Shown one piece after another: positions 32,357 through 39,923 of a DNA stretch of 64,000 nt. The translations under genes were made by a program, and so were the position numbers. The first letter of the stretch is position 1. Every line of letters begins with the position of its first letter. The stretch comes from an uncultured Oscillospiraceae bacterium (GTDB lineage Bacteria > Bacillota > Clostridia > Oscillospirales > Oscillospiraceae): the NCBI GenBank assembly GCA_910587345.1, contig CAJUKH010000043.1, positions 310,001 to 374,000 on the forward strand, read 5' to 3'. The notes under the pieces are model-generated. The model made no database searches. It was not told where the DNA came from and was given only the letters and a program-made list of their open reading frames with translations.

Positions 32357-33094
32357 ATGCTTGAAATCAGCCATCTGCGTTACGACGTGACGGCGGAGGA
32401 CGGCAACGACCTGGGCATCCTCCGGGACGTGTCTCTCACCGTGGGCGACGGCAAGCTGGTGGTCATCACCGGCCCCAACGGCGGCGGCAAGACGTCCCTG
32501 GCCAAGACCATCATGGGGCTTTATCAGCCCACTGCCGGCTCCATCCGCTGGAACGGCACCGATATCACCAACCTCTCCGTCACCGACCGGGCAAAAGCCG
32601 GAGTCAGTTACGGCTTTCAACAGCCGCCCCGCTTTAAGGGCCTGAAGGTCAAGGACCTGATCGCCCTGGCGGCCGGCAAGGAGGACCTGACCCCTGCCGA
32701 GGGATGTCAGTACCTGACCCAAGTGGGCCTGTGCGCCGACGATTACATCAACCGGGAGATGGACTCCGCCCTCTCCGGCGGCGAAATGAAGCGCATTGAG
32801 ATCGCCACCATTCTGGCCCGGAAGTCGGGCCTCATGATCTTTGACGAGCCAGAGGCCGGCATCGATCTGTGGTCCTTCGCCAAGCTCACCGAGACCTTTG
32901 AGGCCATCCACCGCAGGGGAGAGTCCACCCTGCTCATCATCTCCCATCAGGAGCGTATCATCCAGCTGGCCGACGAGATCGTGGTCATCGAGCAGGGGCA
33001 GGTCGCCATGCAGGGCCCCAAGGATGATATTTTCCCCCAGATCATGGCCCGGACTCTGCCGGGCTGCGGCTACATGAAGGAGGAGGTGCGCTGA
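32357..33094 (+). CDS. sufC: SufC-type ABC ATPase for iron-sulfur cluster assembly
   Basis: 245 residues. Walker A is GPNGGGKTSLAKT near residue 38, the signature SGGEMKRIEIATIL near 146, Walker B LMIFDEPEAGIDLW and the switch His in ISHQ. E-M-K-R after the LSGG-type motif and the D-E-P-E-A-G-I-D end are typical of SufC. It forms an ATPase scaffold complex with the SufB/D-type partner encoded next, whose start overlaps its stop. No sufS, sufU or second SufB/D gene follows, so this is a two-gene system. Confidence 0.92.
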   Translation: MLEISHLRYDVTAEDGNDLGILRDVSLTVGDGKLVVITGPNGGGKTSLAKTIMGLYQPTAGSIRWNGTDITNLSVTDRAKAGVSYGFQQPPRFKGLKVKDLIALAAGKEDLTPAEGCQYLTQVGLCADDYINREMDSALSGGEMKRIEIATILARKSGLMIFDEPEAGIDLWSFAKLTETFEAIHRRGESTLLIISHQERIIQLADEIVVIEQGQVAMQGPKDDIFPQIMARTLPGCGYMKEEVR

Positions 33095-34014
33095 TGGACA
33101 AGACACAGCTCAAGATTTTGAAGGAGATCGCCCAGCTGGAGCAGGTGCCCCAGGGGGCCTATAATTTCCGGGTGGACGGCCAGCTGGACGCCCGGAACAC
33201 CACCGCCAACATTGACATTGTATCCAAAACCGACGGCAAGCCGGGCATTGACATCGTTATCAAGCCGGGGACCAGGGGCGAGAGCGTTCACATTCCCGTT
33301 ATCATCAGCCAGTCCGGCCTGACCGACGTGGTCTATAACGACTTTTACATCGGAGAGGGGGCCGACGTGGACATTGTGGCGGGCTGCGGCATCCACAACG
33401 CCGGGTGTGAGACCTCTCAGCATGACGGCATCCATGTCTTCCATGTGGGCAAAAACGCCCGGGTCCGCTATGTGGAGCGCCACTACGGCGAGGGGGAGGG
33501 CACCGGCGAGCGTATCCTGAACCCCCGGACCGAGGTCTATCTGGAGGAGGGCGCCTCCATCACCATGGAGATGACCCAAATCAAGGGGGTGGACTCCACC
33601 ATCCGGGACACGGTTGCCGAGGTGGCCGCCGGCGGCGAGTGCATCATCAACGAGAAGCTGATGACCGACGGCAAGCAGCTGGCCGAGAGCAATATGGAGA
33701 TCATTCTGAAAGGACCCGGCGCCACGGGGCGGGTGGTCTCCCGGTCGGTGGCCAGAGGGGATTCGGTCCAGGTCTTTCGGCCCTGTATGACGGGCCAGGC
33801 GGATTGCTTCGGCCATGTGCAGTGCGACTCCATCATTATGGACGAGGCCAAGGTCAAATCCATCCCCGCCATCGACGCTCAGAGCGTGGACGCCCAGCTC
33901 ATCCACGAGGCGGCCATCGGCCGCATCGCCGGGGACCAGATTTTGAAGCTGCTGACGCTGGGCCTTACCCCCGAGGAAGCTGAGGAGAAAATTTTGGAAG
34001 GGTTTTTGAACTGA
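33094..34014 (+). CDS. Short SufB/SufD-family scaffold protein (SmsB-like)
   Basis: 306 residues, much shorter than SufB (about 460) or SufD (about 400), and without the N-terminal helical domain. The beta-helix core is present, with DIVAGCGIHNAGCETSQHDGIHVF, the conserved H-V-G-K-N-A-R-V and a C-terminal DAQSVDAQLIHEAAIGRIAGDQILKLLTLGL with the expected acidic and His residues. This matches the minimal SMS (SmsC-SmsB) arrangement proposed as ancestral to SUF. Candidate cluster ligands are the Cys residues of the A-G-C-G and A-G-C-E segments and C-M-T-G-Q-A-D-C. Translation is coupled to sufC. Confidence 0.87.
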   Translation: MDKTQLKILKEIAQLEQVPQGAYNFRVDGQLDARNTTANIDIVSKTDGKPGIDIVIKPGTRGESVHIPVIISQSGLTDVVYNDFYIGEGADVDIVAGCGIHNAGCETSQHDGIHVFHVGKNARVRYVERHYGEGEGTGERILNPRTEVYLEEGASITMEMTQIKGVDSTIRDTVAEVAAGGECIINEKLMTDGKQLAESNMEIILKGPGATGRVVSRSVARGDSVQVFRPCMTGQADCFGHVQCDSIIMDEAKVKSIPAIDAQSVDAQLIHEAAIGRIAGDQILKLLTLGLTPEEAEEKILEGFLN

Positions 34015-34021
34015 AAACCGG

Positions 34022-34056
34022 GAGCCGGTCAGCAATGCTGACCGGCTCTTTTCGTT
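34022..34056 (+). terminator. Terminator of the suf operon
   Basis: GAGCCGGTCAGC, loop AAT, GCTGACCGGCTC, then TTTTCGTTTT. Confidence 0.93.
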
Positions 34057-34133
34057 TTCCAGAGATGATATCCATGTTTTGCTGTCCACAGGGATTGGCT
34101 CTCGACTTGACCCAGAGGGTGCTTGGGAAACTC

Positions 34134-34162
34134 TTGAAACGGCACAACAGGCGTATTATAAA
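34134..34162 (+). promoter_or_regulatory. Possible promoter of an unassigned short transcript
   Basis: TTGAAA at 34134-34139, 17 bp, TATAAA at 34157-34162. The region behind it has no long gene. A 17-codon frame (34188-34241, MSRRGCVPAELGEPGAA, GGGGAG upstream) follows. It may be a second MATE promoter, a small RNA or chance. The rest of the 34057-34412 gap holds only the MATE promoter and a weak hairpin. Confidence 0.4.
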
Positions 34163-34306
34163 TACGAAAGGGTATTGGGGAGAACCGATGTCCCGCCGGG
34201 GCTGTGTACCTGCGGAACTTGGAGAGCCGGGGGCCGCCTAAAATCAAACACCTTACCAAACCGTTCGCCGCCCCGTCCGAAACCAGCAAAACTTTATTTT
34301 GACCTA

Positions 34307-34335
34307 TTGCGTTACTGGGAAAAGGATGTTATACT
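34307..34335 (+). promoter_or_regulatory. Promoter of the second MATE transporter gene
   Basis: TTGCGT at 34307-34312, 17 bp, TATACT at 34330-34335. A short CCGCC/GGCGG hairpin with TTCTTTTTT follows at about 34352-34376 and could attenuate the message. Confidence 0.55.
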
Positions 34336-34412
34336 AATTATAACAATTACGCCCGCCTCTGGCGGTCGTTCTTTTTTCTGCTCCATCCATTCTTTTTTAC
34401 TTGAGGTGAATT

Positions 34413-35819
34413 ATGTCCAGTCTTTCCCGTTTCTTTGCCGCCCAGGACATGACGGAGGGTACCCCTTGGAAGAAAATCGTCTCCTTCGCCATTCCCCTGC
34501 TCATCGGCAACATCGCCCAGCAGCTCTACAACACCGCCGACTCGGTGATCGTGGGCAAATATGTGGGCGACCTGGCTCTGGCCGCCGTGGGCGGATGCGG
34601 CCCCACCCTGAACCTGCTCATCGTCCTCTTCGTGGGCATTGCCACCGGCGCCGGCATCATGGTGGCCCAGTACTTCGGTGCCAAGCAGAAGGAGGAGCTG
34701 TCCTACTCCGTGGGCACCTGCCTCACCCTCACCGGCATCGCCTCCCTCATCATGATGGTACTGGGCACCCTGGCCGCCCCGCCCCTGCTGCGGCTGTTGG
34801 ACACCCCGGTGGAGACCTATGATATGTGTGTGGCCTATATGCGCATTTATTTCCTGGGAATTGCCGGCATGGGCTTTTATAACATCCCCTCCGGCATTCT
34901 TCGGGGGCTGGGCGACTCCCTCAGCGCTTTGAAATACCTGATTGTGGCCGCCGGCCTCAACATTGCTCTGGACCTGCTTTTTGTGGCAAAGTTTGGCATG
35001 GGGGTCCCCGGCGTGGCCATCGCCACCATCATCGCCCAGTTCATTTCCGCCAGTCTCTGTCTGCGTAAGCTCTTTGCCATGCGGGATGTGATGCACCTGA
35101 GAAAAGAGCATTTCGGTCTGAACAAGCGCTATGCCAAGCAGCTGGTGAAGCTGGGCCTGCCCTCCGGATTGTCTCAGGCAGTCATGTCCTGCTCCGGTTT
35201 GGTGGTCCAGTCCCTCACAAACTCCTTCGGCGCCGCCTTTGTGGCCTGCAACACCATTGTGATGCGCATCGACGGCTTTGTGATGATGCCCAACTTTTCC
35301 TTCGGCAACGCCATGACCACCTTCACCGGCCAGAACGTGGGCGCCGGCGACATTGACCGGGTCCGTAAGGGCGCCAAATCGGGCACCGCTCTGGCAGTGG
35401 GCACCTCCGCTGTGCTGGTGGCCTGTATCATCTTCTTCGGCCCCACCCTTATGGGCCTGTTCACCGACACCCCGGAGCTTATTGAGATGTCCACCCTGAT
35501 GATGCGCATCCTGGCCCCGGGCTACATTGCTTTCGCCGTCACCCAGTGTATGGGCGGCGTGATGCGGGGCGCCGGCGACACCACCACCCCCATGTGGATC
35601 TCCTTCTTCACCACCATCGTGGTCCGGGTACCTCTGGCCTATCTGCTGGCCTACCTCACCCGCAGCGACGCCAACCCCACCGGTGACCCCCGGACGGTCT
35701 TCCTGTCCCAGCTCATCGCCTGGCTGGCCGGCGCTTTGGTGAACTTTATCGCCTACAAAAAGGGCAAGTGGAGCCGCCGCCTCAAGAACATCGAAAATCA
35801 CGCCGTAGCGGCCGATTAA
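34413..35819 (+). CDS. MATE-family efflux transporter
   Basis: 468 residues, 12 predicted helices. The N-terminus reads TPWKKIVSFAIPLLIGNIAQQLYNTADSVIVGKYVGD, the family opening; the second half repeats it (LGLPSGLSQAVMSCSGLVVQSL). Closest in style to the NorM/YeeO-like group of Firmicutes. The substrate is unknown. GAGGTG lies about 6 nt before the ATG. It is not closely similar to the other MATE gene in the window beyond family level. Confidence 0.9.
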   Translation: MSSLSRFFAAQDMTEGTPWKKIVSFAIPLLIGNIAQQLYNTADSVIVGKYVGDLALAAVGGCGPTLNLLIVLFVGIATGAGIMVAQYFGAKQKEELSYSVGTCLTLTGIASLIMMVLGTLAAPPLLRLLDTPVETYDMCVAYMRIYFLGIAGMGFYNIPSGILRGLGDSLSALKYLIVAAGLNIALDLLFVAKFGMGVPGVAIATIIAQFISASLCLRKLFAMRDVMHLRKEHFGLNKRYAKQLVKLGLPSGLSQAVMSCSGLVVQSLTNSFGAAFVACNTIVMRIDGFVMMPNFSFGNAMTTFTGQNVGAGDIDRVRKGAKSGTALAVGTSAVLVACIIFFGPTLMGLFTDTPELIEMSTLMMRILAPGYIAFAVTQCMGGVMRGAGDTTTPMWISFFTTIVVRVPLAYLLAYLTRSDANPTGDPRTVFLSQLIAWLAGALVNFIAYKKGKWSRRLKNIENHAVAAD

Positions 35820-35831
35820 AACAGAAAGAAG

Positions 35832-35867
35832 GACCCTGTCGTTCGGAAACGACAGGGTCTCTTTTTT
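35832..35867 (+). terminator. Terminator of the second MATE gene
   Basis: GACCCTGTCGTT, loop CGGA, AACGACAGGGTC, then TCTTTTTT. The T-run merges into the first minisatellite unit. Confidence 0.92.
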
Positions 35868-36004
35868 GCTCTTCCTTCTTTGCTCTTCACTCTTTGCTCT
35901 TCACTCTTTGCTCTTCACTCTTTGCTCTTCACTCTTTGCTCTTCACTCTTTGCTCTTCACTCTTTGCTCTTCACTCTTTGCTCTTCACTCTTTGCTCTTC
36001 GCTC
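35865..36004. repeat. 14-bp minisatellite, 10 units
   Basis: TTTGCTCTTCACTC repeated head to tail over exactly 140 bp. The middle eight units are identical; the first ends CTTCCTTC and the last ends GCTC. The plus strand is almost pure pyrimidine. The last units encode the C-terminal residues and stop of the glycerophosphodiesterase gene; the rest lies between two convergent genes. Confidence 0.97.
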
Positions 36005-36950
36005 TGCCCTGCATTTCCAGCAGCAGGTCGGGGCGGTTGGTGATCAGGCCGCAGCAGGGGCCATCCAGTTTTGCCATCTCGGCTTCGCCGTCCACCGTCC
36101 AGGGGGAGACCCCGATGCCCTTTTCCTTCATCTTGGGCAGAATGGTCTCGTCCTGGAAGAGAGACAGGTAGTGGGGATGGAGATAGTCCACCGGGAAGTC
36201 AAGGGTGTCCAGATAGGCGGGGATGTCCCTCTGCTCCTGCATCCGCACCACCGCCTCTTTGCCGGCGGCATCGGGGTAGAGGGCCATGATGGTACACAGC
36301 ACCTCCCGGGCCTGGACCTCCCCCATCCCTCCCCCGCCGAAGGCAGCCGCCGCCTCAGCGGGGACGGTCAGGCCGTTCAGGTCTATCTCCCCCAGGGGAA
36401 CCCCCTCGGGCGTCAGGGCCTCCAGCAGCCGGAACCAGGGATTGCCCTCGGGAAGCGGCGGGAAGGTGAGCACCCCTACCCGCAGCTGAGGGCACAGCTC
36501 CTTCACCTGCCGCAGAAGGTCGTGCTGGAAGGAGGAGATGATGACATTGTCCGTCATACCGTGGGCTTTGACACTTTCTACCACCCGCTCCACAAAGGGG
36601 ATGGAGCGGTCGGCGGGGGCTTTCAGCTCCACATTCACCACCCGCATGGGCTTGACCACCTCCAGGGCTTCGTCCAGCGTGGCGATGGTCTCCCCGGCAA
36701 ATTCGGGGCCTTTGCGGATGCCGAAGTCCATTTGCCGCAGTTGGTCCAGCGTCAGCTCCACCACCCGGCCGGTCTCAAAGGTGGTCAGGTCCACATGGTA
36801 ATTGTGCAGGATGACAAGCCGGCCATCGGCGGTGATCTGGACGTCGGTCTCGATGCCGTCGGCACCCAGCTCCATGGCCTTGCGGAAGGCGGACAGGGTA
36901 TTCTCCGGGGCATGGAAGGACGCCCCCCGATGGGCAATGACATAGGACAT
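35985..36950 (-). CDS. Glycerophosphodiester phosphodiesterase
   Basis: 321 residues. It starts SYVIAHRGASFHAPENTLSAFRKAMELGADGIETDVQ, with catalytic His in H-R-G, E-N-T and E-T-D, and the second catalytic His in LVILHNYHVD. The TIM-barrel end motif WTVDGEAEMAKL...GLITNRPD is present. It hydrolyses glycerophosphodiesters to glycerol-3-phosphate and an alcohol. A segment at about 185-255 is longer than in small relatives. No signal peptide is seen. The last five residues and the stop codon lie in the 14-bp minisatellite. Confidence 0.92.
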   Translation of the reverse strand: MSYVIAHRGASFHAPENTLSAFRKAMELGADGIETDVQITADGRLVILHNYHVDLTTFETGRVVELTLDQLRQMDFGIRKGPEFAGETIATLDEALEVVKPMRVVNVELKAPADRSIPFVERVVESVKAHGMTDNVIISSFQHDLLRQVKELCPQLRVGVLTFPPLPEGNPWFRLLEALTPEGVPLGEIDLNGLTVPAEAAAAFGGGGMGEVQAREVLCTIMALYPDAAGKEAVVRMQEQRDIPAYLDTLDFPVDYLHPHYLSLFQDETILPKMKEKGIGVSPWTVDGEAEMAKLDGPCCGLITNRPDLLLEMQGRAKSKE

Positions 36951-36982
36951 GGCGGTCTCCCCCTTCTTGGTTTTGTGGTTTC

Positions 36983-37011
36983 AGTATAGAGGGCCGGCGG
37001 GGGCTTGTCAA
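36983..37011 (-). promoter_or_regulatory. Promoter of the glycerophosphodiesterase gene
   Basis: Minus strand: TTGACA at 37006-37011, 17 bp, TATACT at 36983-36988. Confidence 0.85.
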
Positions 37012-37090
37012 GACGGAGGGTGGGGCAAGGCGCCGCCCATTCCGGCAAAAAAATTGCAAAAATTTTTCGGTATGTTGTACCCATACATAC

Positions 37091-37128
37091 AACAAAGGGA
37101 CCTCGCCCGGGGTGGGTGAAGTCCCTTT
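37091..37128 (-). terminator. Terminator of the ATP synthase operon
   Basis: Minus strand: AAAGGGAC...GTCCCTTT with a 19-nt loop and a TGTTG tail, 13 bp beyond the atpC stop. The loop is large and the T-run poor, so read-through is possible. Confidence 0.6.
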
Positions 37129-37140
37129 TGGGTCCGCATA

Positions 37141-37542
37141 TTACAGTTTTTCGGCGGCCTTCAGCCGGGCGTTGGCCCGGGAAAGGCGGGCCTTGGCCAG
37201 CTCCAGCTGGTTGGGGTCGGTCTCCTGCCGGATGGCTTCTTCAGCGGATTCCCTGGCCCGTTTGGCCCGCTCTACATCGATGTCCTCGGCCCACTCGAAG
37301 GTGGTGGCCACCACACGGACATGACCGGGGGTCACGGCCAGCATACCGCCGCTGGCGGCCGCTGTACGGGTCCGGCCGTCCACGGTGACCGATGCCTCTC
37401 CGATGCCCAGAGCGGTGACATAGGGAATGTGGCGGTCCAGAATGGCCACATCGCCGTTGATGGTCCGCACCTTCACCCGCTCGGCGGGGCCATCGAAGAA
37501 GGCACCGTCGGGGGTCACGATCTGCAAATGAAAGGTGGACAT
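37141..37542 (-). CDS. atpC: F-type ATP synthase epsilon subunit
   Basis: 133 residues. An N-terminal beta-sandwich (FHLQIVTPDGAFFDGPAERVKVRTINGDVAIL) and a C-terminal two-helix region rich in Ala, Arg and Glu. It is the central-stalk subunit that couples rotation and restrains ATP hydrolysis. It is the last gene of the operon, 29 bp after atpD, followed by a hairpin. Confidence 0.95.
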   Translation of the reverse strand: MSTFHLQIVTPDGAFFDGPAERVKVRTINGDVAILDRHIPYVTALGIGEASVTVDGRTRTAAASGGMLAVTPGHVRVVATTFEWAEDIDVERAKRARESAEEAIRQETDPNQLELAKARLSRANARLKAAEKL

Positions 37543-37571
37543 TGCTTCCCTTCCTTTCGTCGTTACTGCGT

Positions 37572-38966
37572 TTACAGGCTTTTGGCCTTCTCCACCGCCT
37601 CGTCGATGGTGCCCACGAACAGGAAGGCGGACTCGGGCAGGTCGTCGTGCTTGCCCTCCAAAATCTCTTTAAAGCCCCGGATGGTCTCCTTCAGGGGGAC
37701 ATACTTGCCCTCGAAGCCGGTAAACTGCTCGGCCACGCTGAAGGGCTGGGACAGGAACCGCTGGATCTTCCGGGCCCGGGCCACGGTGAGTTTGTCCTCC
37801 TCGGAAAGCTCGTCCATGCCCATGATGGCGATGATGTCCTGAAGCTCATTATACCGCTGGAGCACCTGCTGAACGGCCCGGGCCACCTGATAGTGCTCCT
37901 GACCTACCACATCGGGGGTCAGAATACGGGAGGTGGACTCCAGAGGGTCCACGGCAGGGTAGATGCCCTGGCTGGAGATGGCACGGCTGAGCACCGTGGT
38001 GGCATCCAGGTGGGCAAAAGTGGTGGCGGGGGCGGGGTCGGTCAGGTCATCGGCAGGAACGTAAACGGCCTGGACCGAGGTGATGGAGCCTTTTTTGGTG
38101 GAAGTGATCCGCTCCTGCAAGGCGCCCATCTCGGTGGCCAGGGTAGGCTGATAGCCCACGGCGGAGGGCATCCGGCCCAACAGGGCGGAGACCTCGGAGC
38201 CGGCCTGGGTGAACCGGAAGATGTTGTCGATGAAGAGAAGCACGTCCTTGTTCTCCACATCCCGGAAGTACTCGGCCATGGTAAGGCCGGAAAGGCCCAC
38301 CCGCATACGCGCTCCGGGCGGCTCGTTCATCTGGCCGTAGACCAGAGCGGTCTTGGAGAGGACCCCCGACTCCTTCATTTCGTTGTAGAGGTCGTTGCCC
38401 TCTCTTGTCCGCTCGCCCACGCCGGTGAAAATGGAATAGCCGCCGTGCTCCATGGCCACGTTGTGGATCAGCTCCTGAATGAGCACGGTCTTGCCCACGC
38501 CGGCACCGCCGAAAAGGCCGATCTTACCGCCTTTGGCGTAGGGGCAGATGAGGTCCACCACCTTGATGCCGGTCTCCAAAATCTCGGTGGTGGATTCCTG
38601 CTCCTCAAAGGAGGGGGCGGGGCGGTGGATGGGCCAGCGCTCCTGCGTCTCGGGAGCGGGCTGGTTGTCCACCGGCTCTCCCAGCAGGTTGAAGATGCGG
38701 CCCAGGGTAGCGCTGCCCACGGGGACGGTGATGGGGCCGCCGGTATCCACGGCCTTCATCCCACGCACCAGACCGTCGGTGCCGGCCATGGCGATGCAGC
38801 GGGCCACGTTGTCGCCCACGTGCTGGGCCACCTCCAGGGTGATGGTCTCCTCTCCGTTCTGCACCGTGATGGCGTTGAGCAGCTGGGGCAGCTGGCCGTC
38901 GGGGAACTTGATGTCCAGCACAGGGCCAATGATCTGGATCACGGTGCCAATGTTCTGTTTGTCCAT
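37572..38966 (-). CDS. atpD: F-type ATP synthase beta subunit
   Basis: 464 residues from the ATG at 38966 (GGAG 7 nt upstream). P-loop GGAGVGKTVLIQELI near residue 150, catalytic Glu in GVGERTREGNDLY, ALVYGQMNEPPGARMRV and the Walker B strand VLLFIDNIFRFTQAGSE. It carries the catalytic nucleotide sites. Length is normal for the family. Confidence 0.97.
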   Translation of the reverse strand: MDKQNIGTVIQIIGPVLDIKFPDGQLPQLLNAITVQNGEETITLEVAQHVGDNVARCIAMAGTDGLVRGMKAVDTGGPITVPVGSATLGRIFNLLGEPVDNQPAPETQERWPIHRPAPSFEEQESTTEILETGIKVVDLICPYAKGGKIGLFGGAGVGKTVLIQELIHNVAMEHGGYSIFTGVGERTREGNDLYNEMKESGVLSKTALVYGQMNEPPGARMRVGLSGLTMAEYFRDVENKDVLLFIDNIFRFTQAGSEVSALLGRMPSAVGYQPTLATEMGALQERITSTKKGSITSVQAVYVPADDLTDPAPATTFAHLDATTVLSRAISSQGIYPAVDPLESTSRILTPDVVGQEHYQVARAVQQVLQRYNELQDIIAIMGMDELSEEDKLTVARARKIQRFLSQPFSVAEQFTGFEGKYVPLKETIRGFKEILEGKHDDLPESAFLFVGTIDEAVEKAKSL

Positions 38967-39055
38967 ATCCAAACTCCTTCTTGCAAAAGGATTTTCATCA
39001 AGGGGCGGCTGTCGGCCCGGGGCTTTGAAAGGCCCTCCCCTTGGAGGCGTCCGCT

Positions 39056-39910
39056 TTATTGTTCGGCGCCGCCCACGATCTCGGTGATCTCTTGGGTAAT
39101 GGCTGCCTGACGGGCCCGGTTATAGTGGAGGGACAGATTCTCGATCATCTCTCCAGCGTTCTTACTGGCCGCATCCATGGCCGCCCGGCGGGCGCTCTGC
39201 TCGCTGGCGATGCTCTCGGCCAGGGCACCGTAGACCAATCCGGCCACATACCCGGGCACGATGGCGTTGTAAACGGCTTCACTGGAAGGCTCGAAGAGGG
39301 TGACGGCCTGTTTTTCCTCCCCGGTCTCCTGCTTCTCCCCCCGCTCAAAATGAAGGGGCAGCAGCTTGATGACGGCGGGCACCTGACTGAGCATGGAGAC
39401 AAAGTTGGTGTAGGCCATGTCCAGCTCGTCAAACTCCCCGTCCCGGAAGCCCTTGCACAAAAGACTTGTGATGACGGCGCAGTCGTCGATGGTCACATCA
39501 TCGGCCAGGGCGTAGTCCTGGGTCAGCATGGGGAACCCCCACCGCTGGCAGTACTCCACCGCCTTGCGGCCGATGGGCAGCATCACGCATTCCCGGCCGG
39601 CCCGGTGCTCCTCCATGGCTTTGAAGAGGTTATTGTTATAACCGCCTGCCATGCCCCGGTCACCAGCGATGAGCACATAGCACAGCTTGTTCACCGGCCG
39701 GGAGCGGACATAAGGGGAGGAAAACTCGGTATTGCTCTCGGCAATATCCACCAATGTCCGGTAAAGGGTGGTAAAGTAGGGCCGGGTCTGCTCGGCGTGG
39801 AGCTTGGCCCGCCGCATCTTGGAGGAGGCCACCAACTCCATGGCCTTGGTGATCTGCATGGTGCTTTCCACACTGCGGATGCGGTTTTTGATATCCTTCA
39901 TGGAGGCCAT
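39056..39910 (-). CDS. atpG: F-type ATP synthase gamma subunit
   Basis: 284 residues. N- and C-terminal coiled-coil helices form the rotor axle: MKDIKNRIRSVESTMQITKAMELVA at the start and a C-terminal YNRARQAAITQEITEIVGGAEQ. The conserved D-R-G-M-A-G-G-Y-N segment lies near residue 85. AAGGAGG precedes the ATG. It is followed by atpD after 89 bp. Confidence 0.96.
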   Translation of the reverse strand: MASMKDIKNRIRSVESTMQITKAMELVASSKMRRAKLHAEQTRPYFTTLYRTLVDIAESNTEFSSPYVRSRPVNKLCYVLIAGDRGMAGGYNNNLFKAMEEHRAGRECVMLPIGRKAVEYCQRWGFPMLTQDYALADDVTIDDCAVITSLLCKGFRDGEFDELDMAYTNFVSMLSQVPAVIKLLPLHFERGEKQETGEEKQAVTLFEPSSEAVYNAIVPGYVAGLVYGALAESIASEQSARRAAMDAASKNAGEMIENLSLHYNRARQAAITQEITEIVGGAEQ

Positions 39911-39923
39911 ACTGCTAACCTCC

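Noticed and set aside
35865..36004. CRISPR-like array
   Set aside because: The 14-bp units are contiguous with no spacers, so this is a minisatellite.
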